Assembly: GCA_033807775.1 (NCBI GenBank)
Contig: CM066322.1
Location: forward strand, 17,101,001 to 17,165,000
Source: Saussurea involucrata
Taxonomy: Eukaryota; Streptophyta; Magnoliopsida; Asterales; Asteraceae
Direction of reading: 5' to 3'
Length of the DNA stretch: 64,000 nt
Shown: positions 1 through 11,104 of the stretch, one piece after another
Position numbering within the stretch: the first letter of the stretch is position 1
Layout: the number at the start of each line of letters is the position of its first letter
The notes under the pieces: generated by a model
Seen by the model: the letters and a program-made list of their open reading frames with translations, nothing else
What the model was told of the DNA's origin: nothing
The model's database searches: none
Program-made: the position numbers and the translations under genes

Positions 1-470
1 CCATCTAAAAAAAATATGATTAGTTTCATCTATATAAATGGATCATTCTCAATTGGCCGAAGGCAAACGACCTAAGTCAGGCTCTTCTTCTGTTCTACGA
101 ATCTAACTAATTTATACTACTCCTGCGGGCTAGAGAGATGGAACTACTGAAGCAGCTCCCTCTGCTTCTGGAACTGTAAAAGGGTTGGGGGCAATCACCT
201 TTCCAAGATCTGTGATACGAAAACCAAAACCAAGACAAGTAATAACAGGAGATCATCGTGGATGTTTAAGTCTAAATCGAACACTAAATAATCAAAGAAT
301 TGAACTTTACTCGACCCATTCTCCAGTCTCCCGCACTGCTCAAGTAAGTGTGCGACTCTGTATGAGGACCTCCGTGACTCAACGAGCCACTAGCAAGCAT
401 TTTGCATATGTTGTATTTCTCTATGTAACGTACATATAATATTGAAAAATGCATTTCATGTATAAATCAA
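1..470. other. Unassigned sequence at window start
   Basis: There is a short open stretch on the plus strand (about 130-439), but it has no domain I recognise, no clear splice sites and no promoter. Its translation looks moderately protein-like near the start (an Ala/Ser-rich then basic run), so a decayed exon cannot be excluded. I assign no function. Confidence 0.3.
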
Positions 471-477
471 AGTTCTA

Positions 478-835
478 AATGGCGTGAGGCGTGACGTGGC
501 GGCGAGGCCAAGCCTCAAGCCTTAGGAGCCATGGCGAAGCCATGGCGTTTTCAAGGCGTGACTTATGGCGTCAAATTTCTCGGTCATATATAATATTATA
601 TATAAAAACATATGTTTTGTAGTGTTACTCAATGAGCCAATGGTAGTAAGCAAGTTAAATTGGGTTATATATTTAAAAACTTGCAAATAAGACATTAAAA
701 ACGTAAAGAAAAATCAAATATCGCATTACGAAAACAACACGTTAGGCCATGGCATGCCACTGGCTTAACGTGGCAACAAGCCTTGGTGCCATGGCGGCTG
801 ACGGGGGACGGGGATCCCCAACGGAGATCCCCGTT
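478..835. repeat. GC-rich repeat cluster, probable non-autonomous DNA transposon
   Basis: Two GC-rich blocks (about 478-580 and 740-800) contain many copies of GCCATGGC, AAGCCTT and GGCGTGA in both orientations. They flank an AT-rich centre. GC-rich subterminal repeats around an AT-rich core are typical of small hAT-like elements. I could not find matching terminal inverted repeats or a target duplication, so the boundaries are approximate. Confidence 0.35.
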
Positions 836-1350
836 AATATAAGATGTTTTAAATCAAACATGTTAAATGCCACACTCGATCGATAAATGCTTCATGTTTA
901 AATCTCACGTAGATTTTAAAATTTTGCTTTTATAGAGTATCAAATAATCATACGTGGACAAAGTAACAACATTAATACGTAACCGTTTAATCAACATTAT
1001 ACATATGGCTTTCAACGTTCTTTTATCTAAAAAGGTAAAACAAAAAAATAAAATGTATACAAAAAGAAATGTCAAAATAATATTTCTAAATCTAAAAGAT
1101 ATTGAATCTAATTATGTATAATTAATATAATTAATAACAAACATATAGAATATATTTAATATTCAGGGACGGGACGAGACAGAGCGAGGCGGGGCGGGGA
1201 CCACGTTACCCGGCCCGGCCCGGCCCCGTCCTCATCCCCGGTTTTTAACTTTCAAGGATCCCCTTCCCCATCCCCGTTCCCCGATTTTGCGAATTCCCAT
1301 CCCTGTCGGGACGGGTACATCAAGTTCCCCATTAGGGCGGGTCTCGTTCT
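796..1350. repeat. G/C-run repeat blocks (GGGGACGGGGATCCCC type)
   Basis: A block at 796-835 and a larger one at 1164-1350 carry mirror-image runs such as GGGGATCCCC, CGGCCCGGCCCGG and TCCCCATCCCCG, with AT-rich DNA between them. The pattern resembles the ends of non-autonomous hAT elements. No target duplication was confirmed. Apparent ORFs here are by-products of the GC runs. Confidence 0.35.
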
Positions 1351-1731
1351 CATGCCTAGGCGTGAAATAGATAAAAGCTAAGAAAATCATCTTACGAATT
1401 GATGAAGATATGATGATGAACATCAAATGAGCATAAATTAAATAAAGCATCGGATCTTGGCAGGGTAGGATCTAAAAGGTGTGTGTTAGCGTAAGTATAT
1501 GTCATGTATGTATATGATGCATGCATGGACAAAAACTCATTATTTAATTATTTTTATTTATTAATCACAACACGTTAATTACTCGCTCAAGAAGTTTTCT
1601 TCAGTTGAAATGTGGACAAACCCTATTTTCTAATGTCCCTTGAATCCGTAAATCTTCTTTTAGTAATTTCTTAGTAACAAACCTTCTAATTTTTAAATAA
1701 TAAAAACATAATGAAATTTACCTAAAACGAC

Positions 1732-1739
1732 TATATAAA
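1732..1739 (+). promoter_or_regulatory. TATA box of the HIPP-like gene
   Basis: The sequence CTATATAAAC lies about 100 bases before the start codon at 1838. A pyrimidine-rich leader (repeated CTCTA near 1762-1785) follows it, as is common in plant 5' UTRs. Confidence 0.6.
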
Positions 1740-1837
1740 CCTTCGATTCCATCCCTTTCCTCTACTCTACTCTACTCTACTACACCAAAACCAAAACCTC
1801 TCTCCGGCAGGCCGATAAAAGGTGGTATACGACATCG

Positions 1838-2593
1838 ATGGCAATACTCTTTTTTCGGATCATAGGGTTTCATAATTGTCATTGTCATGGTTGCATGCGA
1901 AAGGTCAGAATCGCGGTGCATAAAATTGGTGGAGTCGAATTGGTAGAACTTGATCCTGAAACTGGGAATGTGAAGGTCACAACGACCACTAAACACCCTG
2001 AAGTGATCAGAGAATCTCTCGAGCGACGAATGAAGAAAAAAGTTATCATTGTGTCACGAGAAATCGTCCCTACAAATCAAAACCCTGATCAAGTGCCTAC
2101 ACAGCCCACTTTCGATCTTCAAGATTTTGGTAAAGTCGTGCTGAGATTGGCCCCGGTGTTGGATAGTGTGGAGGTCATCCATTCAAATACGACGATTAGG
2201 GTCAACTTCAACCACCGTGAAAACCGACCATTTGTTAGGCCGGAATCTCGTGGCAATAATAATCCTAGCTATGGTGGTGTTCATATCGATGACGCTGATG
2301 TTGAGTATGCATCTGCAAGGCCAATTACGCCACCATGGCCAGCCGTAGAACCATCAGCACCGATGATCCCGAGAGCAGAAGAAGTGGTTTATGGGTACCC
2401 ACCAGAGTTTTATGGATACTCATCAACTTCTAGCCATGACTATGATCATCAGCATCCAAGTGGGTCGTGCACCATTATCCCGAGAGCAGAAGAAGAGGTT
2501 TATGGGTACCCACCAGAGTTTTATGGATACTCATTAACTTCTAGCCATGACTATGATCATCAGCATCCAAGTGGGTCGTGCACCATTATCTGA
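1838..2593 (+). CDS. HMA-domain isoprenylated protein (HIPP-like metallochaperone)
   Basis: A single uninterrupted frame of 251 residues. Residues 8-70 look like a heavy-metal-associated (HMA) domain. The segment CHCHGCMRKV carries the CxxC metal-binding pair and is followed by the GGVELVELD-type strand and a second strand ending near residue 70. Residues 90-120 may be a degenerate second ferredoxin-like half. The tail is low in complexity (Tyr, Pro, His, Ser) and ends CTII, a CaaX-type isoprenylation motif. HMA plus CaaX defines the plant HIPP family (metal transport and stress-related metallochaperones, membrane or nuclear). A 37-residue unit (2366-2476 and 2477-2587) is tandemly duplicated, so the first copy's C-terminal Cys now sits inside the protein. 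The start follows a TATA box and a CT-rich leader. Most HIPP genes have introns; none is needed here. The family call is firm, the metal is not known, and expression is inferred. Confidence 0.8.
   Translation: MAILFFRIIGFHNCHCHGCMRKVRIAVHKIGGVELVELDPETGNVKVTTTTKHPEVIRESLERRMKKKVIIVSREIVPTNQNPDQVPTQPTFDLQDFGKVVLRLAPVLDSVEVIHSNTTIRVNFNHRENRPFVRPESRGNNNPSYGGVHIDDADVEYASARPITPPWPAVEPSAPMIPRAEEVVYGYPPEFYGYSSTSSHDYDHQHPSGSCTIIPRAEEEVYGYPPEFYGYSLTSSHDYDHQHPSGSCTII
2366..2587 (+). repeat. 111-bp in-frame tandem duplication in the HIPP-like gene
   Basis: Two adjacent copies of 111 bp (37 codons) differ at only about two positions (GTG to GAG and TCA to TTA codon changes). The frame and the terminal CTII are preserved. 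Confidence 0.9.
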
Positions 2594-3053
2594 AGATGGA
2601 TGCATGTGTGTCATTTTGATGCCTTCCAATTTACTGGTATATATACATATTTTGGCCTTGCTTTTCAATTCTATTTCTTTTCTTGTGTATTCTTTTTTTC
2701 TTTTTGTAATTTTGATCTTATATGTATTTTATTGTAAATTCTTGTGAGTTTTGGTCATTTTCTATTTTTAAATCTTTTTAATAATAATCTTTTAGTTTAA
2801 AATTAATATAATTAAATGTTAGTGTAATGGCTTCAAAATTTCCAATTATATGTAATTCCTATTAATTTAAATATAGTTTCATAACAATATTAACAGTTAA
2901 AGAAAAGGAAGGAAAGAAATGGTATACATCGAAAGTTAAGATGTCTAAATTATGATATACTATTGGATTATCTTAAAGAGAGAATTTGAAGAAATTATAT
3001 TTAACACAACACCGTAAGACACATGTTAACTAACTCTTTGCAATTATGTTAGC
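2594..3053. other. 3' flank of the HIPP-like gene
   Basis: T-rich sequence follows the stop codon, with AATAAT-like polyadenylation signals around 2780. The rest is AT-rich, and I see no gene or repeat structure in it. Confidence 0.5.
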
Positions 3054-3056
3054 TAA

Positions 3057-3339
3057 GGGGCTGTTTACGAAACACTTACCCGGGTAAGCGTTTACCAAGT
3101 CACATTACCTATTGGATTGATATGACAAGGACCAAAAATCTTATCCGTTAAGAGCGAATGAAATGACCGAGAGTCATTCCCCGGTAAGTGATGGCGACGA
3201 CTATTACCTCGGTTAGCGCTTACCCGGTGAATTGTTACATACGAAACCGATTTGATGGACTAAAATCTTACCCAATAAGTAATAGTGTTAAATTTAACTG
3301 GCAAACGCTTAACCAGATAAGCATTTGATAAACGGACCC
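3057..3339. mobile_element. Tourist/PIF-Harbinger-like MITE
   Basis: A 283-bp element with imperfect terminal inverted repeats: the left end reads GGGGCTGTTTACGAAACACT and the right end, reversed, reads GGGTCCGTTTATCAAATGCT. A TAA target duplication lies at 3054-3056 and 3340-3342. Internal palindromes such as TTACCCGGGTAA are present. There is no coding capacity. A TAA target duplication with GGG-type ends is standard for PIF/Harbinger MITEs. Confidence 0.75.
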
Positions 3340-3650
3340 TAAGTATTTTAAATACGATACTTTACAACATCACGATTTCCTAAGGTCTGTCAAAATTTAT
3401 GTATGCAATCTAGACAATAGACATCTAGTCTAAATACCCATAAATAATTAAATAAAAAGTTCAAGCTCGGGAATAAAATAATCAGCTTACATGCATTACC
3501 AAACTTTTAGCCCATCAGTTTTAGTATTCAGTCATTTTGTACTTTCTTAACCTGGGCTCTATTTATATGTGGGCCTAACTTGGGTTCCTTTAACAGGTCA
3601 ACATTTCTTCAAGTCCCTCGATTAATTATATGCAAAATTAAATAATTATT
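3340..3650. other. AT-rich intergenic sequence
   Basis: No ORF, repeat or signal that I can support. Confidence 0.4.
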
Positions 3651-3840
3651 TCAGTAAACTACAAGTTTGATCCCTGTGATTTATCTGTTATAACACTTTA
3701 CATCTCTACAGTTTTGAAATTACAAGATATTCATTGAGGTTTACAAAAATATTTAAATTTAGTCCCTCCTTTTAACAACCGTTAAAAAAAGCCTGTTTAG
3801 TGAAAGGTATTTTGTTATTTTCCCACTTTTATCTCATTTA

Positions 3841-3871
<31 letters not shown>
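3841..3871. repeat. GT/TA microsatellite
   Basis: Simple (GT)n followed by (TA)n tract. Confidence 0.8.
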
Positions 3872-3879
<8 letters not shown>

Positions 3880-3965
3880 AATACATAAAATATATTTTTG
3901 TACAAATATATCTTTTTTTTCCAAGCCTAGTCTTTTTCCATGTTCTAAACCATACAATTCATGAG

Positions 3966-4702
3966 GGTTACAGCCCCTCTCTCTCTCTTGTAGACAAAAA
4001 GTCCTCATCTTCTTCATCAGAGCTATCTCTCTCTCTGTTCTCTTAACCTAGCCGCCACCACCACCTCCATATCTCCACCACCATCTCGCCTCCTCCACCA
4101 CCATCAGGCCCTAGTGAGTGACAGAGAAAGAGAGAGAGAGTGCCGCTGCTGCTCCGACGGCCGCCACCCGCTGATACGACACCGTCGCTGCTTCGCCACC
4201 GCTTCTGCTTCGCCGCCGCTGGTGCTTCGCTCCCTTAGTGGCTCAAATTCCCTTTGTGGCTCTAAATCCCCGTGTGGCTCTAAACCCCTTGTGGCTTTTT
4301 TAGTCTTTGTTTCCAGGCATGAGCAACATTTAGGAAAACACAACCAAGTAGAGTGGTTCATACCCACTTTCATCAAGGAGAAAAACAACAAGTGGCACCT
4401 TCCCACTTTTTCTCTTACCTTCCGGCTGCTTATGCAAGAAAGTCAATGAATCAATTTTTTGATTGCCTTCAGTTGGAACGGTTGGGGACTTATCCTTGCG
4501 GTGGAAAGACGAGCTTACGAAGCGGCTTATCTGAGTCACTTCCGTTTTTATCTTGTCTTTAACTTTATGTTGTATTTAAGACCTTTAATTTCTGGTGTAT
4601 TACTTTGTTATGTAACGTTCCTTACTTTAATGATAGGATTGTTCCGTTCGGGTGACGGTTAGGCCGTTGCACGTTTCGTGACGCAATCTTTTTCCTTAAA
4701 AA
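3966..4702 (+). mobile_element. Poly-A retroposon (processed insertion) with 19-bp target duplication
   Basis: A perfect 19-bp direct repeat (AAACCATACAATTCATGAG) lies at 3947-3965 and 4703-4721. The insert ends in an A-run. Long duplications plus a 3' A-tail are the signature of target-primed reverse transcription by LINE machinery. The insert begins with a CT-repeat, CCACCA-rich leader that resembles a plant 5' UTR. It has short ORFs (for example 4114-4449) with no recognisable domain. It may be a processed copy of an mRNA or a 5'-truncated LINE/SINE; I cannot tell which. Confidence 0.7.
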
Positions 4703-4721
4703 AAACCATACAATTCATGAG

Positions 4722-5060
4722 TAAGGTTTTATATGTTTAATTATTATTAGAGCTTTAAACCATAACTTTAATTACTTAAGCTCCTATAAAAAAACTAAAC
4801 AAATAAGTAGATTTCACATACATGCACACACACGACTTGAAATTTAATTAACTAGAATTTCCGGTGTTACGTCGCATTAGAATGAGATGCATCGAGATGC
4901 ACCAGATCAATTCCTTTCTAAGCCACAATTCATGTAAGAGCATTTGATTAAAAATGATCAACAATTCACATCCACTTCTCATGCTTCTCACGTTAATCTC
5001 AACTTATCATACGAAAAAAGAGGGTAAAAGGACATAGATATCTAGAGGGAGGTTCAAAGA
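4722..5060. other. AT-rich intergenic sequence
   Basis: Nothing supported here beyond AT-rich spacer. Confidence 0.4.
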
Positions 5061-5283
5061 AAAACCTCAAAAAAACGGAAAACTGAAGAACACCCTAGGG
5101 GGCCTTCATCTGGACGGTATGCATTTGTGCATACAGGTAAATTAAGTTGACTTTTTGGTTTTTATGCACAAGTGCATTATGCATTTGTGCATGTTACAAA
5201 TTATCTGTATGCACAAGTGCATACCGTCCAGATGAAGGGCCCCTATGGTTTCTTCAGTTATTCGTTTTTTTTTGAGTTTTTTC
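5061..5283. repeat. Foldback repeat (long hairpin)
   Basis: The arms at about 5061-5136 and 5207-5283 are near-perfect inverted copies. They contain CATCTGGACGGTATGCA and its reverse complement. Between and within them are repeated TGCATTTGTGCAT palindromes. The DNA could form a hairpin of about 75 bp. No target duplication was identified, so it may be a MITE or a simple inverted duplication. Confidence 0.7.
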
Positions 5284-5642
5284 TATTACTTAATATTTAA
5301 CGGAGTTCATAATCAAGGATGATTTCAAAACAAAGTATAAACAATAGATATGATACTTGTGGTTATTGAAGTCTAGTGACCACCTTCGTAGACGGTAATA
5401 AACCGCAAGGACCAAAAATGTAGTTTACTCTTAGAATAATGATACTTATGGTCGGTTGGAAACATTGGCAACTAATCTAACCTAATGGCCGACACCAAGT
5501 TAACGTTGTCGACACGTGGCATAATGTTGTAGGACTCTCTTTTCAGCTGCCAGGTAACCAACTTCAAACGAGGACACTTAACACATGGTCGAAATGCATG
5601 TGTAGGCAACCATGTCATATCTAGCTCTCAGGCAGGCCGCAA

Positions 5643-6412
5643 TAGAGGTGGCCAAAAAATCGGGTCAGACCAGGTCAAATTGAACCTCGGGAAGGACCGG
5701 GCCAAAACACTATTCCAAGGCCCGGGCCGGGTCAGGCCGGGCTTGAGCATAAATATCCGGGCCCGCTTAAGCTTTTTATAAGCCCGGGCTTTCGGGTCGG
5801 GCCCTAAACCGGGCCTTCACAACAAAAATTTTAAAAAATTTATAAATGTTGTTCTAATTATCTAATACGCTTAAAAATGCGTAATTGAGTCGCTCAAATA
5901 TACTTAACAATACGTTTTATTATAATTTGTTCGTTTGATTCATCACTGCCGGCCATTTTGAGCGAAAGATGGAAGAATTGAGAGATTGAGAAGTTGCGAA
6001 AAACGAACACGAGGTAGCGAGAAATCGAGAATTGTGAGTGAGAATTGTGTTTTTTGCGTTCTGTAATTTGTTATGTAACCCATACACCAACTTTCCTATT
6101 TATAGTGTTGAGGAACCATTAAAAACCAAAAAAAGGGTCAAAAATCATGTAAAACGGTCATATAGTCGTTATATAACGGTCAGATTTTCAAATTCGAAAC
6201 GGGTCGGGTCGGGCCGGGCTTGGGTCCAGGCCCCAATCGGGCTTCGGCCCATGCCGGGCTGGCGAAACTTCCAAATACTAGGCTTGGTTGGGCCCGGCGG
6301 GCCGAGGTCCGGGCTTTGAGCGGGTCGGGTCGGGCTAGGCCAGGCTTTATGCGGGCTGGGCTTCGGGCTTCTAGCGGGCCGGGTCGGGTCCGGGCCTGTT
6401 TGGCCATCTCTA
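5643..6412. mobile_element. Non-autonomous hAT element
   Basis: A 770-bp element. The terminal inverted repeats TAGAGGTGGCCAAA and TTTGGCCATCTCTA differ at one of 14 positions. It is flanked by a perfect 8-bp target duplication GGCCGCAA (5635-5642 and 6413-6420). The ends are packed with GGGCCGGGC-type subterminal repeats in both orientations, as in Ac-like hAT elements. The AT-rich core has no transposase. Proline- or arginine-rich ORFs across the GC repeats are artefacts. Confidence 0.9.
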
Positions 6413-6430
6413 GGCCGCAATGTGGGTTTT

Positions 6431-8208
6431 TGTAACACCCTAAAATCAGGGCAAATTTTAAACCTCAATTTATAACAAGTTATGATAGAATAACATCCAA
6501 AACTTTTATATAAGGAGAGAATTAACCAAGAGGAGTTATAATTACAAATACTGAATCCTTCAAATAACCTATTAATCTAATCATGTCACTATAATTAGAT
6601 TAACTAAGTTATCTAAGCAATCCATCAAAATCTCCTTTCGTTAGTTGACTTCTCCGTTATCCCAAAACGCTCGTCCCACATCCCTTTACTTTCCCGAGCT
6701 AGTACCTGGTAAGAAAACATCATTTGAAACGATTAGGCTAATGCCTAGTGAGAACATTCGGTTTCAAAATAATATTTGTATGAATCAATGTAAACAAGGC
6801 ATAACAAACCTGGTTTACTCTTTTTCTTACCATACGCATAACCATCTTTCAATAACGGGGTTAAACCCGATTACATGACTACGACCTGACACTAAGTCAG
6901 TCATTTCTCATGTTCCAATTCCATGACTACGACCTGACCCTAAGTCAGTCATTTCTCATGGTCCAGAGCCGCACTACGAATCTCAACGGATTCTAGATAA
7001 ATGCTCATATCCAAGAAATCGCAATATTCACATGCCCATTTCTTGGAAAAGAAGTAGAGATTACAATCACTCATGTCAATCTCTTTTTCTTCCTTAGAAA
7101 TCGGGAATTCCGAATAAATCTACGTCTATTCCACGATTTCCCAAACACTAGGCCTATGGATCCATTACCCTCAAAATAGATTCCTCATAGCAATCGCTAT
7201 GAGGAAATCACATTTATACCATACATACTACACACTTACTTAGTATCAAACTAAAGCAACCTTTAAGCCTAACACACTACCATCCAACAGTACGTATGTT
7301 CAAGCTACTAGGATTATATTTCAGTTCCTAAATCATACTCTTCCAGAAGTTAACAAAACTTAAAGTTACTGAGTACTCAAAAGTGACCGGATAACAAAAG
7401 TGTCCGGACACTTCATACTGTCCGGATACCACAACTTTCCGGATAGTACAACTTTCCGGTTACTTCACTAATCCGGATGACATCCGGAAACCAAGGTAAT
7501 CCGGATACCATCCGGTAACCAATTTTATCCGGAAAATATAAGAAACTTAAGACTTACCAGATACTTTGCCTTGTCCAGAAACCTTCATACAGAGGTTTCC
7601 GGATACTTTCATTTTACCCGGAAACCACGACCTGCAACTTAGAAATTCATCCTAAAACCATATCTGTTCCATTCAGCTTGTTTTAAACACAACCATACAG
7701 TCCCAAAACAGTTTATACACATGTCTTAACATTTAATTTGACAGAAAACAAGGTTTTAAGCAAAAATGAATGAACTCACCTTTAAAGAAGAAAAACCCAC
7801 TTTACTTGCACAATCTGATTCCAGAAGAAAACAGCACCTAAATGAATTCAGATTAAGTTATAGATACTTTCTTACTACTGGAATCAAACTTACAAAAAAA
7901 TCCTTTATACACATACCAAGATTTTAGCTTAATCTCTTCTTTTTCTCTTCTTCTTTCTTTCTTCTTTCTCTCTTCTTTCTCTCTTTCTCTCAACCGACTC
8001 AGCCAAGAATAAATCAGATATTTTCCAAATAACCCCATCTTATCTAATCCACTTTCTAAAAATGACCAATTACACCCCTCAAGTACCAAACTTCCCAAAA
8101 ATAGCAATAAGCTTTGGTCACTTGAATTTTTAACACCAATGAATTTTATAAATACAAATAACCCCTATTCATATTACATAATATAATAGAAAAATTCGAG
8201 ATGTTACA
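6431..8208 (-). mobile_element. Solo LTR of a Ty3/Gypsy-type element
   Basis: A 1778-bp unit beginning TGTAACACCC and ending GATGTTACA (TG...CA), flanked by GTTTT at 6426-6430 and 8209-8213. No internal domain follows, so it is a solo LTR left by LTR-LTR recombination. Its ends match the LTRs at 34784-36676 and 40729-42617, whose element runs on the minus strand, so the same orientation is inferred. It contains a CT-rich tract (7925-7995), an array of TCCGGA palindromes (about 7380-7625), a hairpin AGGC-TAAT-GCCT (about 6735) and, on the minus strand, AAAGGTGAGTT (about 7771-7785). Confidence 0.9.
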
Positions 8209-8487
8209 GTTTTCTCGTACTAAAGGTTGGGCTTATTTAAGTATATATTTTTATTATTTTAAAAAGCAAACAAATTTATTAAAAACTAAAAAAAGTATAT
8301 AAACAACATCAAAAGTTTTTGCAATCTGTAGAACCATTCTGAAAACAAGTAAACAAATCTATGTATATTTAGGTGTAAGATGTTTATGTAACAACCGGGT
8401 TTCCTATGGCAAGTATGGAAGTTTAGTGTCTTTTGTCTAAAGGATGAAAGTATAATTGGAGGGTCAAAATGGAAATTGGTGGGAAGG

Positions 8488-8497
8488 TATAAAAAGG
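8488..8497 (+). promoter_or_regulatory. TATA box in host 5' LTR
   Basis: TATAAAAAGG about 100 bp into the LTR. The same motif is present in the 3' LTR at about 33604-33613. Confidence 0.6.
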
Positions 8498-8656
8498 CTC
8501 AATTCCCTAGGGTTAGCAAATTCTTCATTTCTTCTTTGTGGTGTTGACGGCTAGAGAAGGAAAGAGAGGAAGAAAAGAGGTTTTTGGGAAAGAAATCAAA
8601 GAAGAGAAGGAATCAGTAAAGTAATTCTTATGACTTGTTAATTTGATGTTTCTTTC

Positions 8657-9511
8657 TGTTGGTTCCCGTTTTGCTTATACAAGATTATCAGATCTATTAG
8701 TTCGAGTTTATGTTTGATGCGGAAGCGTATTTGAAGAACTAACAGATATGTTTGATAGATTTTGAACACACAATATCAAATAAAGAGTGAAAAGAACAGA
8801 TTTATAGTACAAAGACCCACTGTATTTAATATATCAAGAACACTTAGAACAGATTTGACGCTAATTGTGTGCAAGTGTTTTGTGTAAACTGGTAAAGTGT
8901 TAAAACAGTGTTAGGAAGAACTAAACATTAGTCTTCCTTTTATACCACTCTAAGGGGACCATAAAGCATGAGCTACTGTTTAGAATGGATGGCATGAATA
9001 GTTGAACGGACGACATGAACAGTTGAACGTGTTGTATTGCATTTAATGTCGCAGACGTCTATTATGTACTAAGCCCTATTGAGTCCACTCATAGTTTGAC
9101 ACGTTGAAGTTGGACAGGGCACGTTGCCATGCAAGTTGATGAACAGGTCAGGAACAGTAGCAAGATATTATAAATATCTTCCAAGTCTTTAGAGAGGACC
9201 ACAGAGGCTCTGTAAGGTGTTACAGAGGTTCTGCGGTCTGGTCCTTTGTAGAGTAGTCTTCACTGGGTTCCTTGTCTTCTGAAGTTGTCTGCAGAGGCTC
9301 TGTTATCGGTGACAGAGGTTCTAAGGTCTTGATCTTCTGTAGCGTTCTTCTGTAGTTTCTTCGGTCTTTGATTACTCTTGATCAAACTTCCTTTGTTTCT
9401 TCTGTGATGCGCGGCAGAGCTTCTGTTGTATTCAGCAGAGCTTCTGTGGAAGTTCTTATGTACTTGGCCATTTTTCAATACTTCTAATATTTCAGAATAT
9501 TGGAGCTAACA
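8657..9511 (-). repeat. LTR of the Copia-like element (3' LTR in its own orientation)
   Basis: Direct repeat of 12518-13372. Rich in CAGAGG/CTCTG short repeats. Confidence 0.9.
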
Positions 9512-9837
9512 ATCCCCCCCTAAGTATTGAAAAAATAAAAATTTGACTTTTTGAATTTTAGGCTAAGTTAAGATAGACAGAGGTTAAACAATACCTCAAA
9601 AAAATTCTTTCATTTGGAATTTATGCCAGAGGCATTTACATTTGAGTACAATGAAAGATAAACTTAAAAATGGTTTGCAGAGATTGGTTGTTTGAGAATC
9701 ATATTTTGGCGTCTTTGAAATCGTTGTAGCTTCTGTTGTCTCTTCCGACTTCTCTGATCTCTTTGTAGAAACTGATGCAGAGTTCTCTTAAGCGGATTGT
9801 AGCATCAATCTCTCTGATGAAGGTATCTGCAGCATCT

Positions 9838-11103
9838 CTATGTAGTTTTTGCAGAAGCAGCCTCTGTTGTTTCCTTTGTTCTCTTCCCCTCAGGATGACC
9901 AGATGCACTATCATCAGGATCATCCTGCCTTCTTTTAGCAGCAACTTCTGTTCTGCAGGTATCTTGAGCTGCTTGCCTTGCTGCTTGTTTCTTCATTGTT
10001 TCAAGGTAGATTGCGATCGAAGTTTTGAAGGCTTTGGTCGCACTTTTCTCGAATTCTGCAGCGGTTGTTTTGGCAATGTCAGTGGCAGAGGCGGTGGCAG
10101 CAGCAGTAGAAGCTTCTGTATTTGACTTTATTTCTGCAAGGGCTGCTTTAACCTCTATGGATAAGGTATCCACTTTGGTATTTAATCATGTAAGCGCGCC
10201 TGAAGTTGAATCTGTAAACGTTTTGAATGAGCTTTGCAACTTATTCAATGTTTGAGTTACAGAGGTTACAAAGACTTGGAACTCATTCTTCGTAACATGT
10301 TCCTCTTGGGTAACCTCTGAAGGAACAACCCCTTCTCCAGAGTGAGTCCCTGTTCCTGGGACACCTTCTTTCATTCATGTTTGAACGTTGAGAATGGAAG
10401 AATTTCCTTCTGATCTTCGAGAAGAAACAAGAGTTTCAATCTCTACAGAAGTTCTATGAAGAACAGTGTCCAAATCCACTCCAGAGGTGGGTATCGGAAT
10501 GTCCTTCTGTTGACTCGGAGACTTGTCTAGAGTCTCTTCGTCTTTGTGCTCACTACTTCTCTCTAAAAGAAGTTTTGGCCCTATATTGTGCGTGGCAGAG
10601 GAAACGAATTCCTCTGTTGGGTGTTCTAGTGTGATCTGGGGCGATTGATCACGAACTATAGGTGAGTCTCTTTGAGGAGACTCCCTAGGAATGGATTCCC
10701 CGATTTTTGTGGGCGCAGAAGTCGAAAGAGTGACTTCTGGCTGTTTGGTTTGGATAGGGGTCGAGTTGTGCGACTCTTTTTCAATAACTCCTTCTGCAGC
10801 TAGACCTGCGGAGTTAGATGTGTGGGTTGCACTGGAAGGGGGTGAGGGATGTGTGCCTTCTTCATCTTCGGCATCTTTTTCTTTTTCATTTTCTTTTCTT
10901 CCAGACGTTTCTACCCTATCCTCTAACCTATTTTCTGTAAATTTACCTATTTGGACCTCTTCTTCTGCAGTCTCTTGTCTTGGCAGAAGTGAATCAAGAC
11001 CCTCTGTGATTTTTGGGTTTGCAGAGGTCTGTAGCATTGTGTGAGTACGAGATACCAACCTATTTTTCTTTTTGATCGGCGAATGTGATCTCTTCTGTCG
11101 CAT
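9838..11103 (-). pseudogene. Extra downstream ORF of the Copia-like element, interrupted
   Basis: A true ATG at 11103 opens a frame of about 420 codons on the minus strand, broken by two in-frame TGA codons (just before 10374 and just after 10186). The first 240 residues are Ser/Glu/Lys-rich and look disordered. The remainder predicts an Ala/Lys/Glu-rich helical or coiled-coil segment and a basic tail. I recognise no enzyme motif. Sireviruses often carry an extra ORF after pol, and the position between internal polypurine tracts and the 3' LTR fits that. The function is unknown; a structural or env-like role is only a possibility. Confidence 0.5.
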
Positions 11104-11104
11104 T

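Larger units (their letters stand above)
3653..5428. repeat. Possible element with AGTAAACTAC ends, interrupted by later insertions
   Basis: The left end (AGTAAACTACA, then a GATCCCTGTG-type run) is mirrored at 5398-5428, about 25 of 31 positions matching. The same terminal motif bounds the well-supported 54193-55859 element. Here no target duplication is visible, so the span is a hypothesis. It contains the retroposon at 3966-4702 and the foldback repeat near 5.1 kb. Confidence 0.35.

Noticed and set aside
1164..1307. 144-bp MITE with CAGGGACGGG ends
   Set aside because: The ends are similar, but no target duplication exists and the GC runs make matches likely by chance.
4104..4406. Minus-strand ORF over the CT-rich leader
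   Set aside because: Low-complexity mirror of the plus-strand retroposon; no coding support.
6038..6468. Pro/Arg/Gly-rich ORFs
   Set aside because: Produced by GGGCCGGGC subterminal repeats of the hAT element.
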